Below are positions 54,901-63,389 of a stretch of DNA of 64,000 nt, in pieces; positions within the stretch are counted from its first letter, which is position 1, and every line of letters begins with the position of its first letter. Made by a program: the position numbers and the translations under genes. The DNA lies in contig NZ_JAEPJQ010000001.1 in assembly GCF_016827605.1 (NCBI RefSeq), forward strand, positions 1,054,001-1,118,000, in the 5' to 3' direction. The stretch comes from Hyunsoonleella ulvae. Its GTDB lineage: Bacteria > Bacteroidota > Bacteroidia > Flavobacteriales > Flavobacteriaceae. A model generated the notes under the pieces. The model saw nothing but the letters and a program-made list of their open reading frames with translations. It did no database searches and had not been told where the DNA came from.

Positions 54901-56889
54901 AAGCATCACGATCTAGGTTTGCTACGCTATCAGCCTGTAGTTAGAGCTTACGGCCAGTTATTTTGGAATACACTAAACCAAGACGATAAAACAGTTTGGA
55001 ATCAAAAAATAAAAGCTTCAGGAGCAGTACTATCAGTTTTTCCTGATAGCAAAGAATATCAAGTTATTATTGAAGCATTAAGTGCAGCATTGCAGAGATC
55101 TGTTCTTCAAGATATCATTTCAAAAGATTATAGCGGTAATACCAATAAGCTAGAATTTGAAACCGCTTCATATCTTTTTGATGAGCTACAAAGTGATGAC
55201 ACGTTTTGCATAAGTAAAACAGCATATGAATTACATGAAAAGTTCATTAAATCTTTAGAAAGTAAAAATGCATTAACAGCATTTAAATCATCCCTCAAAA
55301 TTGCGTTAAGTGATACTTATGAAATTACCGATGCAGTACAATTAGTATTGCAATGGGTAAGTTCTTTTATAAAGGTAAAAGCACCCGAGAGCATAGATTA
55401 CACTTATGAAGTTATTGCATTAACGTTATATAAAAGAGAATCAAATTCTGGGCTTATACAGGTAAATCCTTTTACAGTTATTGAAAACTTAAAAGGGAGT
55501 CATAATACTATTAACAACGGTAATTTCAAATTTAATTATCATAAGTTTATTAGTCAGTTAAACAATTTTAAATTTACAGAAGTTCCTGCGTTTAATAGGT
55601 ATCGTGAGGCAAAACATGAGGTAACCGAAACACTAAAAGCACAGTTAAAGCTTGAAGAATTTAAACCAAGAGTACTGTCTTCATTTGTGAGAAACAAATT
55701 GATTGACCAAGTGTATTTACCATTAATTGGCGATAATTTATCTAAACAATTAGGTAGCGTAGGCGATAACAAACGTACAGATCGTATGGGGATGCTATTG
55801 CTTATATCGCCACCAGGCTATGGTAAAACCACATTAATGGAATATATGGCAAACCGCTTAGGGCTCATATTCATGAAAATAAATGGACCAGCTATAGGGC
55901 ATGAAGTAACCTCGGTAGACCCATTAACAGCTAATAACTCTGCTGCAAGAGAAGAGCTTAACAAGCTTAACCTTGCATTTGAAATGGGTAACAATGTGAT
56001 GTTGTATTTAGATGATATACAACATTGTAATCCCGAGTTTTTACAGAAATTTATTTCTCTTGCCGATGGAACACGTAAAATAGAAGGCGTGTATAATGGT
56101 AAACCTAAAACTTACGATTTACGAAGCAAGAAGTTTTGCGTTATAATGGCTGGAAACCCATATACTGAAAGCGGTGATAAGTTTCAAATACCAGACATGT
56201 TAGCTAATCGTGCTGATATTTATAATTTAGGGGATATTATTGGAGACACAGCAGATTTATTCAAACTAAGTTTAATAGAAAATGCACTAACTTCTAACCC
56301 TATCTTACACCAATTAAGTAGTAAATATTTTGAAGATATTTACAAACTAATTGAAGTTGTAGAATCTGGAAATCGTGAAAGTTTGACATTAAAAGGCAAC
56401 CATACGAAACAGGAAGTTGAAGATTATCTAGCTGTATTAGATAAGGTAGTTAGTATTAGAGATACAGTGTTAAAGGTAAATGAAACATATATAAAGTCGG
56501 CAGCTATGGATGATAGTTATCGTACCGAACCTTCATTTAAACTACAAGGGTCTTACAGAGATATGAGTAAATTAGTAGCCAAAGTGGTGCCCATAATGAA
56601 TGCCAAAGAATTAGAAACACTTTTACTATCTCATTACGAAAACGAATCGCAAACACTTACTAGTGCTGCCGAAGCCAACTTGTTAAAATACAAAGCACTT
56701 ACTGGCTCCTTAAATAAAACTGATGTAGAACGTTGGCAAGCTATTAAGGATACTTTTGTAAAAAACAATAAACTTAAAGGTTTTGGGGACAAAAATGAAA
56801 TGGCACAAGTACTTGCACAAATGATGCAGTTTAGTGAGCATTTAGAAGGAATACAGAATGTTTTGAAACGTGGATTGAATAAAAAATAA
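51994..56889 (+). CDS. 1631-aa AAA+ ATPase of the DUF3686/'DNA repair ATPase' type
   Basis: The N-terminal half (about 1-480) is unfamiliar beta-rich sequence with many family-like blocks (NTENNCIARDIVTIGDKCLF). Residues about 480-900 are coiled-coil rich (KELEGIKKVVAAKKLEEEIN and so on). The C-terminal AAA+ module has Walker A PPGYGKTT (about 1271-1278), Walker B VMLYLDDIQH (about 1338-1347) and a sensor-1-like MAGNPYT (about 1384-1390). I recall proteins with this layout called DNA repair ATPase or DUF3686. The sequence alone does not show a DNA-repair role. Position after a flotillin suggests a membrane-linked ATPase. Confidence 0.75.
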   Translation: MEQTNSDNNIQLDGGTYEIIQGRLQKQKSELLSRLSQLNDARKTIFGNVETKLIANNRINTENNCIARDIVTIGDKCLFGYNVHFGLRTDITLEDVFSIYTYDNNHFSDQPISLIEDPTFINDFTNLYKYYRNTIFSKFAIVGNYLHMVFQLSESITDIKTFKWLINDGTLKYIDNRSEHEFKFPNQHEFNWIEPTREHHVYGEHPHISILDKVFVETIGGDLTIKIEDNTNDGKGIYDEPVEHPDQTLDDGQYKYADLGNLIALEIKPFQESPRYFVYNHKIQEVKKIDSIADACVLLPDNQGIIFAEGYYLQSGGFKLFDNSISNVKFKKKVSSPNGEDFLYVFYESERGLYILMSYNVIEQEVKTPIVCSGYTILNDGELCYFKTEDEQTKHHVIQIWQTPFIKGNVVPSEHTDTLIYKIGNKDIVKAMAECQALITLLNKEDSYDGLYDDISKFSNDILNSYYWIAETETFLLNEPLTELNAAANAAIDEFEKVVQLRKTAANTTKETQEKADAIFGKIKGSSFKSIEDFVAVLSQLRTLRGEVIALNDIRYVDTTFISTLEEDIVVQNDKISERCVQFLLNDKALEPYHNRVAEKEKELEGIKKVVAAKKLEEEINHIASDLEMLIDIVSNLEIEDASHSTQIIDNISLIFATINQLKAGLKNKLQSLGKKEASAEFTAQLKLVDQSIINYLDIASTPEKTDELLNKVSVQLEDLEGRFADFEDFISQIIEKREEVYAAFEARKNSLVEARNKKAVTLETAANRILKGVSKKALTFKSTAEINGYFASDLMINKLRDIITDLKDLDDVGKAEAIETGLKVAKEDAVRKLKDQQDLYEDGENIIKLGKHKFGVNKQPLDLTIVYKDDTLKYHLTGTDFYQTIENEILITSQKYWNQELVSENETIYRSSYLAYKLFTTTTADLNNLNETELLEFVKIESSKNYSEGYIKGVHDEDASKILKTLVNKHHDLGLLRYQPVVRAYGQLFWNTLNQDDKTVWNQKIKASGAVLSVFPDSKEYQVIIEALSAALQRSVLQDIISKDYSGNTNKLEFETASYLFDELQSDDTFCISKTAYELHEKFIKSLESKNALTAFKSSLKIALSDTYEITDAVQLVLQWVSSFIKVKAPESIDYTYEVIALTLYKRESNSGLIQVNPFTVIENLKGSHNTINNGNFKFNYHKFISQLNNFKFTEVPAFNRYREAKHEVTETLKAQLKLEEFKPRVLSSFVRNKLIDQVYLPLIGDNLSKQLGSVGDNKRTDRMGMLLLISPPGYGKTTLMEYMANRLGLIFMKINGPAIGHEVTSVDPLTANNSAAREELNKLNLAFEMGNNVMLYLDDIQHCNPEFLQKFISLADGTRKIEGVYNGKPKTYDLRSKKFCVIMAGNPYTESGDKFQIPDMLANRADIYNLGDIIGDTADLFKLSLIENALTSNPILHQLSSKYFEDIYKLIEVVESGNRESLTLKGNHTKQEVEDYLAVLDKVVSIRDTVLKVNETYIKSAAMDDSYRTEPSFKLQGSYRDMSKLVAKVVPIMNAKELETLLLSHYENESQTLTSAAEANLLKYKALTGSLNKTDVERWQAIKDTFVKNNKLKGFGDKNEMAQVLAQMMQFSEHLEGIQNVLKRGLNKK

Positions 56890-56908
56890 AATTAATAGAT
56901 GGGATTAA

Positions 56909-57157
56909 ATGGTTAAAAAAGTTTGGGCTTATTTCATCCGTTTACTAGGAGTTTTTTTTATTCTAAGTATTATTGGAAATATTATGGGCTTACTTTCTGG
57001 AAAATTAATAGGAACAAGTACGGTTGAAAAGTTTGAACATTTAACAGCGTTAGCCTTAGCTGGACTTTTAGCCTATTTATGTTTTAGATATTCCAATAAA
57101 TTACTTAGAAAAAAACCTAAAGATGAAATTGATAATATAGGAAAAGAGGGAAGTTAA
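56909..57157 (+). CDS. Small two-TM membrane protein at the end of the flotillin/AAA+ operon
   Basis: The 82-residue protein has TM helices at about 5-27 (VWAYFIRLLGVFFILSIIGN) and 47-63 (TALALAGLLAYLCFRY), with a basic C-terminal tail (KLLRKKPKDE). It starts 19 bp after the ATPase stop, same strand, no terminator between. No domain recognised. Likely inner membrane; could be a regulator or anchor of the ATPase, which is inference. Confidence 0.7.
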   Translation: MVKKVWAYFIRLLGVFFILSIIGNIMGLLSGKLIGTSTVEKFEHLTALALAGLLAYLCFRYSNKLLRKKPKDEIDNIGKEGS

Positions 57158-57192
57158 CTACTCTTTAACCTATAATCCTCAAAGTAATCTTG

Positions 57193-57765
57193 TTAAAGAT
57201 TTATTCCTAACCCTAACTTAATAATATGTACAGCTACATTATATCTAGAGTTTTGTATTGGTGATTCTGCACCCAATAAAATGTAATCATACTGAGCCTG
57301 AACAAAAAAATCATTATTTATATCATATTTTAAACCAGGATTAATATTTAAACCACTTTGTGTATTATTTAAACTCATACCATCAAATCTAAAGCGTAAA
57401 AACCTATCACTAAACCCCTTAGTTCTAAATATCATTGAAGAGTAACCAATTTTTAAAAACGGATGAAATCTAGAGATATTAAACTCAGCAAATAATTTAG
57501 GTTGAATCACATAAGATTTTATATTTAAATCAATAACTGAATTATCACTAATTAAAAGACCTACATTAATAGCTAGTCCTAAACTCAATACTTTAGCTGA
57601 ATATAACTTGTAATCTAGACCTAAATCTATAACGCCATTATAATTATCTGCAATAAAATTATGGTCAAATGGAATTGAATAATTTACTCCAATAGAAAAT
57701 TTTGAATCCTGAGCAAAACCTTTTAGAGTAATTAACAGTAAAACAAAAAATAATGTTTTTTTCAT
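57193..57765 (-). CDS. Outer-membrane beta-barrel protein
   Basis: The protein is 190 residues from the ATG at 57765 (signal peptide MKKTLFFVLLLITLKGFAQ); a longer frame would add 19 unlikely residues. Alternating strands follow (FSIGVNYSIPFDHNFI, LSLGLAINVGLLISD, FHPFLKIGYSSMIF, then VHIIKLGLGINL), which is typical of small OmpA/OmpX-like or PorT-like barrels. It is convergent with the small membrane gene at the end of the flotillin operon. Confidence 0.8.
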   Translation of the reverse strand: MKKTLFFVLLLITLKGFAQDSKFSIGVNYSIPFDHNFIADNYNGVIDLGLDYKLYSAKVLSLGLAINVGLLISDNSVIDLNIKSYVIQPKLFAEFNISRFHPFLKIGYSSMIFRTKGFSDRFLRFRFDGMSLNNTQSGLNINPGLKYDINNDFFVQAQYDYILLGAESPIQNSRYNVAVHIIKLGLGINL

Positions 57766-57941
57766 AAAATGAAAGATTAGTAGAGCAAATCTAAGAAGAA
57801 TAACAATACATTTATCTATCAAGTCTTTCTACACAAAAGTGAGGCTCTTTTATCTTTTCTTATTCTATTAAATAGGTATTTGAGTTCATTTCTTAAAACT
57901 TAATTGATTAGTTGTTAGAGAAATTTGTATAATCTCTTTTA

Positions 57942-59069
57942 GTGGAAAAAATTATATTTGTAAGACACTTAAATCAAAGTTGTTTCTTGAAATCAATTTG
58001 CCTTTTATTCCTTACGGCTATATTATTCTCTTGTAAAGACGATATTTCTAATGAAAGATATAGGAATGAAAACTATGTTTTTTATCAAGAAGAAGGTAAA
58101 GCAGGGGAATGGAGAAAAATAAATCCAGATTTAGAAATCAAACCACCTAAATCTTTCTCAACCTATTTCTTTCCAAATGGAAACAGATATGTTGAAATGA
58201 AAGTTATTGATAGTTTTCCTAATAGGATAATTAAATATTTTAATCTTAACGATGAATTAACATACACAGATTATTACAGACAAGACTCCATTGTAAAAAC
58301 TACACGTATTAACGGGTATTATTATGAATATCATTCAAATCTAGGACATCTTAAAGCAAAGGGTGTATATGAAAACAATATGCAACAAGGAAAATGGATA
58401 TTCTATTATAAAGATGGTGAAACCATAAAACAAATTGTTGAGTATAAAAATGATACTTTGAATGGCATCCGAGAGGACTATTGGGAGAATGGAAAATTAA
58501 AAAGTAAGACCACTAATATTAATGGAAAACAAAACGGTAAGTCTTATCATTATTATAAAAACGGACAACTTGAAGAAGTTAATTTTTTAAAAGATAATAT
58601 TGTTCATGGAAAATCTATTAGGTACCATGAGAATGGAAATATCCAAAAGGAATGTCAATATTGGAATGATTTAGCAAAAGATACATGTAAGTTTTATTTT
58701 GATGATAAAACTCTAAGTGGTATTGAAATTACCACCCTAGATACTATTACATCCAAATATTCCCAAATAATATATAACTATCATAAAAATGGAAGATTAA
58801 AACAATCTTTCAAAAAAATAAACGACAACTATGATGGTCTTATTAAAGCTTATTATGAAAATGGAAAACTGTCTCATGAAATTACCTTTGTAAATGGAAA
58901 AAGAGAGGGATACGGTTATGAATATTTTGAAAATGGCAATATTAAATACAAAGCCCTTTATGTGAATGATTTAATTGAAGGAGATATGCAGGAATTTGAT
59001 GAAAACAGCAAGTTAATTAAGACCCATATAGCTAAAAACGGAGAGAAAGTTGATATTATAATCCATTAA
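57942..59069 (+). CDS. YwqK-like lipoprotein with MORN-type repeats
   Basis: The 375-residue frame starts at GTG 57942. A TTG at 57987 would start right at the signal peptide (LKSICLLFLTAILFSC), so the true start may be there. The lipobox FSC marks a lipoprotein. The body is a chain of MORN/YwqK-type repeats, for example YYEYHSNLGHLKAKGVYENN, YYKNGQLEEVNFLKDN and YYENGKLSHEITFVNGKREG, about eight in all. YwqK proteins are linked to toxin-antitoxin systems in some bacteria, but here there is no partner. Likely a surface scaffold. Confidence 0.8.
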   Translation: MEKIIFVRHLNQSCFLKSICLLFLTAILFSCKDDISNERYRNENYVFYQEEGKAGEWRKINPDLEIKPPKSFSTYFFPNGNRYVEMKVIDSFPNRIIKYFNLNDELTYTDYYRQDSIVKTTRINGYYYEYHSNLGHLKAKGVYENNMQQGKWIFYYKDGETIKQIVEYKNDTLNGIREDYWENGKLKSKTTNINGKQNGKSYHYYKNGQLEEVNFLKDNIVHGKSIRYHENGNIQKECQYWNDLAKDTCKFYFDDKTLSGIEITTLDTITSKYSQIIYNYHKNGRLKQSFKKINDNYDGLIKAYYENGKLSHEITFVNGKREGYGYEYFENGNIKYKALYVNDLIEGDMQEFDENSKLIKTHIAKNGEKVDIIIH

Positions 59070-59208
59070 AATAACTGCAACCTTTTTATTTTGAATTGCA
59101 ACCTAATATGCAACCTTTTTCTGCCAAGAAACTTGATAAGTTGACTTTTAGAAAGAAAATGCAATTAATGCATACAATGCAGTTACACTAAAGAATAGTG
59201 CACAAAAA

Positions 59209-59236
59209 AAGCCTAAACTATTTCTAGCTTAGGCTT
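59209..59236 (-). terminator. Terminator of the CAT tRNA
   Basis: AAGCCTAAACTA (59209-59220) pairs with TAGCTTAGGCTT (59225-59236) around TTTC with one mismatch. It starts 6 bp after the tRNA 3' end and is followed leftwards by a T-run. Confidence 0.75.
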
Positions 59237-59242
59237 CTAAGG

Positions 59243-59316
59243 TGGGCCCACCTGGGCTCGAACCAGGGACTTTCTGATTATGAGTCAGATACTCTAACCA
59301 ACTGAGTTATAGGCCC
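59243..59316 (-). tRNA. tRNA with CAT anticodon (Met elongator or Ile2)
   Basis: The 74-nt cloverleaf fits. Acceptor stem GGGCCTA pairs with TGGGCCC, the D arm contains ACTCAGTTGGTTAGAGT, the anticodon loop CTCATAA gives CAT, and the T arm is CCTGG-TTCGAGC-CCAGG. The discriminator is A and the CCA end is not fully encoded. CAT serves both elongator Met and, after lysidine modification, Ile2; I cannot choose between them by eye. Confidence 0.9.
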
Positions 59317-59391
59317 TATTACATAAAATGTAATCCTCTTAAAAATAAGAGTGTGCAATATTACTATATTTCTTAAAACTCTACAAGAAAT

Positions 59392-59796
59392 TTATTCGCT
59401 AATCTCTTGACAAAGCTCTATTAATACTCCGTTTGTGGATTTTGGATGCAAAAAAGCTACCAACTTATTATCTGCACCTTTTTTTGGGGTTTTATTCAAC
59501 ACAGTAAAACCTTCGCTTTGCAAGCGTTTAATTTCAGTTTCTATATCATCTACATCAAATGCAATATGATGTATCCCTTCTCCTTTTTTTTCAATAAATT
59601 TTGCAATAGGGCTGTCTTCTTCTGTCGCTTCCAACAATTCAATTTTATTATTCCCTACTCTAAAAAATGAAGTATTTACACCTTCAGTCTCAACCGCTTC
59701 AATCTTATATTCAGTCTTACCAAAAAGTTTTGCAAATAATCTATTAGATTCCTTTAGGCTTTTAACTGCGATACCAATATGCTCTATTTTGTTCAT
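59392..59796 (-). CDS. mce: Methylmalonyl-CoA epimerase
   Basis: The 134-residue VOC-fold enzyme begins MNKIEHIGIAVKSLKESNRL with the first metal His. It has GEGIHHIAFDVDDIE with the second His, and a late Glu in NGVLIELCQ. It interconverts (R)- and (S)-methylmalonyl-CoA in propionate and succinate metabolism. It is a complete single-domain enzyme. The rbfA gene is divergent, 62 bp away. Confidence 0.9.
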   Translation of the reverse strand: MNKIEHIGIAVKSLKESNRLFAKLFGKTEYKIEAVETEGVNTSFFRVGNNKIELLEATEEDSPIAKFIEKKGEGIHHIAFDVDDIETEIKRLQSEGFTVLNKTPKKGADNKLVAFLHPKSTNGVLIELCQEISE

Positions 59797-59833
59797 TAAA
59801 TACTACTTTTACAGAAAGATACAAAATATGCAC

Positions 59834-59841
59834 TATTTTTG
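59834..59841 (+). promoter_or_regulatory. TAnnTTTG -7 box ahead of rbfA
   Basis: TATTTTTG ends 17 bp before the rbfA ATG. No convincing -33 box. Confidence 0.4.
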
Positions 59842-59858
59842 CAGTGTAAAACTTAAGA

Positions 59859-60263
59859 ATGAGTAACGCAGAAGAAAGTCAAAGGCAAAAAAAAATAGGT
59901 TCGGTATTACAGCGAGATTTAGTTGATGTACTCCAAGGAGCTGCAACACAAGGTGGTATGCAAGGTGTAATTATATCTGTTTCTAAAGTAAAAGTAACGG
60001 TAGATTTATCTGTTGCAAAAGTGTATTTAAGTATTTTTCCAAATAATAAAGCAAAAGCATTGATAGAAGGTATAAGGAGCAACACCCCTTTAATTCGTCA
60101 TGAAATGGCACAACGTACCAAAAACCAGTTACGCCGCATGCCAAATCTTGAGTTCTTTATTGATGATTCTTTGGAGTATATAGACCGTATAGAACAATCT
60201 CTAAAGGGCAAAGACAATCCTATTGAAAACCCTGACTTATTGGATAAAAGAAAGAAGTCCTAA
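59859..60263 (+). CDS. rbfA: Ribosome-binding factor A
   Basis: The 134-residue protein shows the RbfA KH-like pattern: QRQKKIGSVLQRDLVDVLQG, VIISVSKVKVTVDLSVAKVY and RMPNLEFFIDDSLEYIDRIE. It helps mature the 30S subunit, especially 16S rRNA 5' processing and cold adaptation. It precedes the LolC/E-type permease by 74 bp, an arrangement common in this family. Confidence 0.95.
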   Translation: MSNAEESQRQKKIGSVLQRDLVDVLQGAATQGGMQGVIISVSKVKVTVDLSVAKVYLSIFPNNKAKALIEGIRSNTPLIRHEMAQRTKNQLRRMPNLEFFIDDSLEYIDRIEQSLKGKDNPIENPDLLDKRKKS

Positions 60264-60337
60264 TTAGTGTGGTTTGAAAAACTTTCATTTAAGAATTTTA
60301 TGGTTCTAAATTTATTTTTCTTTTTTACATTAGAAGA

Positions 60338-61543
60338 ATGAATTTTCCGCTATACATAGCCAAACGTTACCTGCACTCAAAAAGCAGTAACAATGCTATT
60401 AACTTTATTACCATAATTGCTCTAATAGGAGTAATTATAGGTGCAGCATCTCTTTTTGTAGTGCTATCTGGCTTTGCTGGATTAAAGGATTTTACTCTTC
60501 AATTTTCAACCGTAGTAGATCCAGACTTAAAGGTAGAAACCATAATTGGTAAATCCTTTGTACTAAATGATGCTCAACGCCAAAAACTTAATAACATCAA
60601 TGGGATTGCGCACTACTCCAAAATTATAGAAGAACACGTTATTGTTTACTCTGAAGGTAAAAACTATTTGGCCACCATAAAGGGTGTAGATGAAAACTTT
60701 AATAAAGTAAGTAGTATAGATTCCGTATTGCAGTATGGGAATTGGCTGGAGCAAAAAACCAATCAAGTTGTTGCTGGTTGGGGCGTGTCTCAAAACCTAT
60801 CTTTTGGTGTTTTAGATTATACAAAAGGCATTAACATTTATGTACCAAAACCAGGAAAGGGACAAATAACTTCAACAAAAAATGCTTTTAATACCGTAAG
60901 AGCCATAAACGTTGGTATTTTTGATATTAATGAGAAGTTAAACGATACTTATGTGTATTCCTCTATAAGTTTAGCACGGAGATTATTAAACTATAAGCCC
61001 AATCAAATCTCAGCTATCGAATTTAAATTGAGCAAAGACGCTGACGAAACCGCAATAAAAGCTCAACTTCAAAATATTCTAGGTAATAAAGTAGCTATTA
61101 AAAACCGTGTACAACTAAACGATGCATTGTACAAAATGCTTAACAGTGAAAACCTACTTATTTACCTGTTACTTACACTCGTTTCAGCATTACTTATTTT
61201 TAATGTCATTGGTTCTATTATCATGATGATTTTAGAAAAAAAATCATCTCTAAACACCTTATATAATTTGGGTGTTACCATAAGACACATGCGTAAAATC
61301 TTCTTCCTTCAAGGGTCGGCAATTACACTTATTGGTTGTTGTATTGGTTTAATATTAGGGCTTCTCATCGTACTTTTACAACAAACGTTTGGGCTTGTAG
61401 CTATCACGCCAACATTAGCATACCCTGTAAGTATAAAATTAGAAAACTTTATTTTAGTATTTTTTACAATCTCTATTTTAGGTATACTTTCCTCTAAAAT
61501 AAGTGCCACAAGGGTTACAGAAAAACTAGTTACAGGTAATTAG
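60338..61543 (+). CDS. LolC/LolE (FtsX-like) ABC transporter permease
   Basis: The 401-residue protein has the FtsX layout. TM1 (NFITIIALIGVIIGAASLFVVLSGFA) is followed by a large periplasmic domain. Three TM helices follow near the C-terminus (LLIYLLLTLVSALLIFNVIG, FLQGSAITLIGCCIGLILGL, LENFILVFFTISILGIL). LolCE takes lipoproteins from the inner membrane for export. Bacteroidota often have one fused or single form. The stop codon is also the first base of REP-like copy 2. Confidence 0.9.
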   Translation: MNFPLYIAKRYLHSKSSNNAINFITIIALIGVIIGAASLFVVLSGFAGLKDFTLQFSTVVDPDLKVETIIGKSFVLNDAQRQKLNNINGIAHYSKIIEEHVIVYSEGKNYLATIKGVDENFNKVSSIDSVLQYGNWLEQKTNQVVAGWGVSQNLSFGVLDYTKGINIYVPKPGKGQITSTKNAFNTVRAINVGIFDINEKLNDTYVYSSISLARRLLNYKPNQISAIEFKLSKDADETAIKAQLQNILGNKVAIKNRVQLNDALYKMLNSENLLIYLLLTLVSALLIFNVIGSIIMMILEKKSSLNTLYNLGVTIRHMRKIFFLQGSAITLIGCCIGLILGLLIVLLQQTFGLVAITPTLAYPVSIKLENFILVFFTISILGILSSKISATRVTEKLVTGN

Positions 61544-61650
61544 GTGTTTTTGGGCAAGTTGCCATTTCAAAAAAAAATGGCAAACAGGCTTTCACTACTC
61601 GCTCTCTGCGAGGAGCTCAAACATACCGTTCAATCCTTCTCGCGAGAGTT
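61541..61650. repeat. REP-like intergenic palindromic repeat, copy 2
   Basis: GGTGTTTTTGGGC is followed by a hairpin whose stem TGCCATTT (61560-61567)/AAATGGCA (61575-61582) differs from copy 1. The conserved block then follows: CACTACTCGCTCTCT, CGAGGAGCTCAAAC and CCGTTCAATC. Copy 1's extra middle hairpin is absent here. It lies between the permease and the DUF5946 gene. Confidence 0.75.
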
Positions 61651-61683
61651 TCTAATAATTATTATATATTTCGAAAAAAAGTA

Positions 61684-62217
61684 ATGCAAGACTACATCGC
61701 TTTTGCACATAAAAAAAACATTGTTCTATTAGATAAAGGGAAATGCCAATTTTGCGGTGCAAACACCAAACACGGTATTCACGAGTGTTTAGAAATCTTT
61801 AATTTAGATATTGGAATAGATGTTTCTAAACTTCAAAATCATATTTTCAAATTTTTGATTGTTGACGCGCATGCGTTACAACACCCTGAAATCCATGGTA
61901 GATGGAGCAATCATTTTCATTTAACTCGATTACATCTAATATTTAAATATGATATCAATTGGACGTACAAAATGTCTCCAAAACTTAGCAATCAGCTTAA
62001 CATCTACAAATCAAAAAAACAATATGAAGTATTAATCCCTCCTGAAACTATGCAACGTGGTTTAATAACTTCAACAGACATATTAGAAAAGCCAAAAAGT
62101 CCATCTGAAACTAAAGAATGGATAAAAAAGTGGGCATGGAGTACCTATGACTCTTGGGATGCAAATCATAAGGTAGTTGATGTTATAGCGCATCAATTTC
62201 TAAATAACTCCCTCTGA
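61684..62217 (+). CDS. DUF5946 family protein
   Basis: The 177-residue protein has CxxC near the N-terminus (CQFCGANTKHGIHEC), then DAHALQHPEIHGRW, a His-rich segment (NHFHLTRLHL), and a C-terminal helical end with WIKKWAWSTYDSW. These match the DUF5946 pattern I recall, probably a metal-binding site. Function unknown. It follows REP-like copy 2 and is convergent with the C1 peptidase gene. Confidence 0.8.
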   Translation: MQDYIAFAHKKNIVLLDKGKCQFCGANTKHGIHECLEIFNLDIGIDVSKLQNHIFKFLIVDAHALQHPEIHGRWSNHFHLTRLHLIFKYDINWTYKMSPKLSNQLNIYKSKKQYEVLIPPETMQRGLITSTDILEKPKSPSETKEWIKKWAWSTYDSWDANHKVVDVIAHQFLNNSL

Positions 62218-62243
62218 TTTTTTTGTGCACTATCAGGCTTTAG

Positions 62244-63371
62244 TTAATTAAAATGCAGTTGTTCCATAGTTTTTTTCTTAATAGCATCCTTATGTATCGT
62301 AATACTAATCGCCTTTAAGCGCATATAGCTTTCACTAAAATACATATAACCGCCATTGGCATTTCTGGAGGCATCGGTGCCCCAACTGTTTTTTACTTTG
62401 TAATATTTAGTGCCGTTTTGGTCTTTTAAAACACCTGTGATGTGCATTAAATGGTCATCGGTAGTGGTGTAGTTTTCAAATTCGTCTTGTCGGTATGCTT
62501 GGGTAATTTGCTTTTCAGGGTAAATAGCTTCTAAAGCTTTTTTGTTGTTTTCTGGATTTTCAGGAATAACAGCAACACCGTATTCTGATGAAAATGTACG
62601 CTCGCTAACGTCGCAGTCTAATTCTACTGTAAATCCGTTTTCCAAAGCATTATCAATAGTAGTCATCATTTCATCTAAAGGCACATTATAAAAACTACCA
62701 TTACTCCAGTTGTCTGGAATATTCAAAATAAACTTTGAATAAAATGGTGCATGGGTAAAAGACGTAATGCTCACATAATCATTAGGGTTTAGCTTTGTCA
62801 TTTCTAAAAACGATTGTGGTGTATAGGTTTTCCCTTCATACTCAAAAGACTTAGGGTTTTTTCCCATGTAAACCGATAAAACTGCATCCACAGCGCCTTT
62901 CCACTTCTTACTCAATGTTCTACCTGGATTATCCACATAGGTTTCCACCATACTGCGCAAAACTGCCGACAGTTCTGCATGGTTATGGTTAACTTCGTTA
63001 AATAACAAACCACTGTAAGCCGAATTTGGTACCAAACCATACGCTGCAACAGAATTCATCACATCGTGTGCTAATCCGCCCTCACTAAATTGTGCTTTCC
63101 CTTGACGCATTACAAAGTTTTCGGCCTTCTTGGGATAGGTGTTGCGTACAGTGTACATCTCAGATAAATCAATTTGCTTACCTGTAAGCCTAATAATTTC
63201 AGATTCTAAAAAAGAAGTGCTGGAAAAACTCCAACACGTACCAGTATTACCTTGACTAATAACAGGTGTAGCATCTAAATCGATTACTTCAGTGAATTTA
63301 TAAGCCTCTTGAGCTTGAATAAAGCTTAATGAAAATGTGGCTATCAAGAAAAAAAATAGGCGTTTTAACAT
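62244..63371 (-). CDS. Secreted C1-family peptidase (bleomycin hydrolase/aminopeptidase C-like)
   Basis: The 375-residue protein has a signal peptide (MLKRLFFFLIATFSLSFIQA). Its catalytic Cys is in QGNTGTCWSFSSTSFLESE, the His in DDHLMHITGVLKDQ, and the Asn in YKVKNSWGTDAS. The C1B (bleomycin hydrolase) branch is indicated by the spacing and the long insert. Unusually for that branch, this one is exported. It probably trims peptides in the periplasm. The VOC gene starts just upstream on the same strand, 18 bp. Confidence 0.88.
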   Translation of the reverse strand: MLKRLFFFLIATFSLSFIQAQEAYKFTEVIDLDATPVISQGNTGTCWSFSSTSFLESEIIRLTGKQIDLSEMYTVRNTYPKKAENFVMRQGKAQFSEGGLAHDVMNSVAAYGLVPNSAYSGLLFNEVNHNHAELSAVLRSMVETYVDNPGRTLSKKWKGAVDAVLSVYMGKNPKSFEYEGKTYTPQSFLEMTKLNPNDYVSITSFTHAPFYSKFILNIPDNWSNGSFYNVPLDEMMTTIDNALENGFTVELDCDVSERTFSSEYGVAVIPENPENNKKALEAIYPEKQITQAYRQDEFENYTTTDDHLMHITGVLKDQNGTKYYKVKNSWGTDASRNANGGYMYFSESYMRLKAISITIHKDAIKKKTMEQLHFN

Positions 63372-63389
63372 AGCTAATCTATTTATGTA

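Noticed and set aside
57942-59069. YwqK-like protein as antitoxin of a local toxin-antitoxin pair
   Set aside because: No toxin-like gene is next to it and it has a lipoprotein signal.
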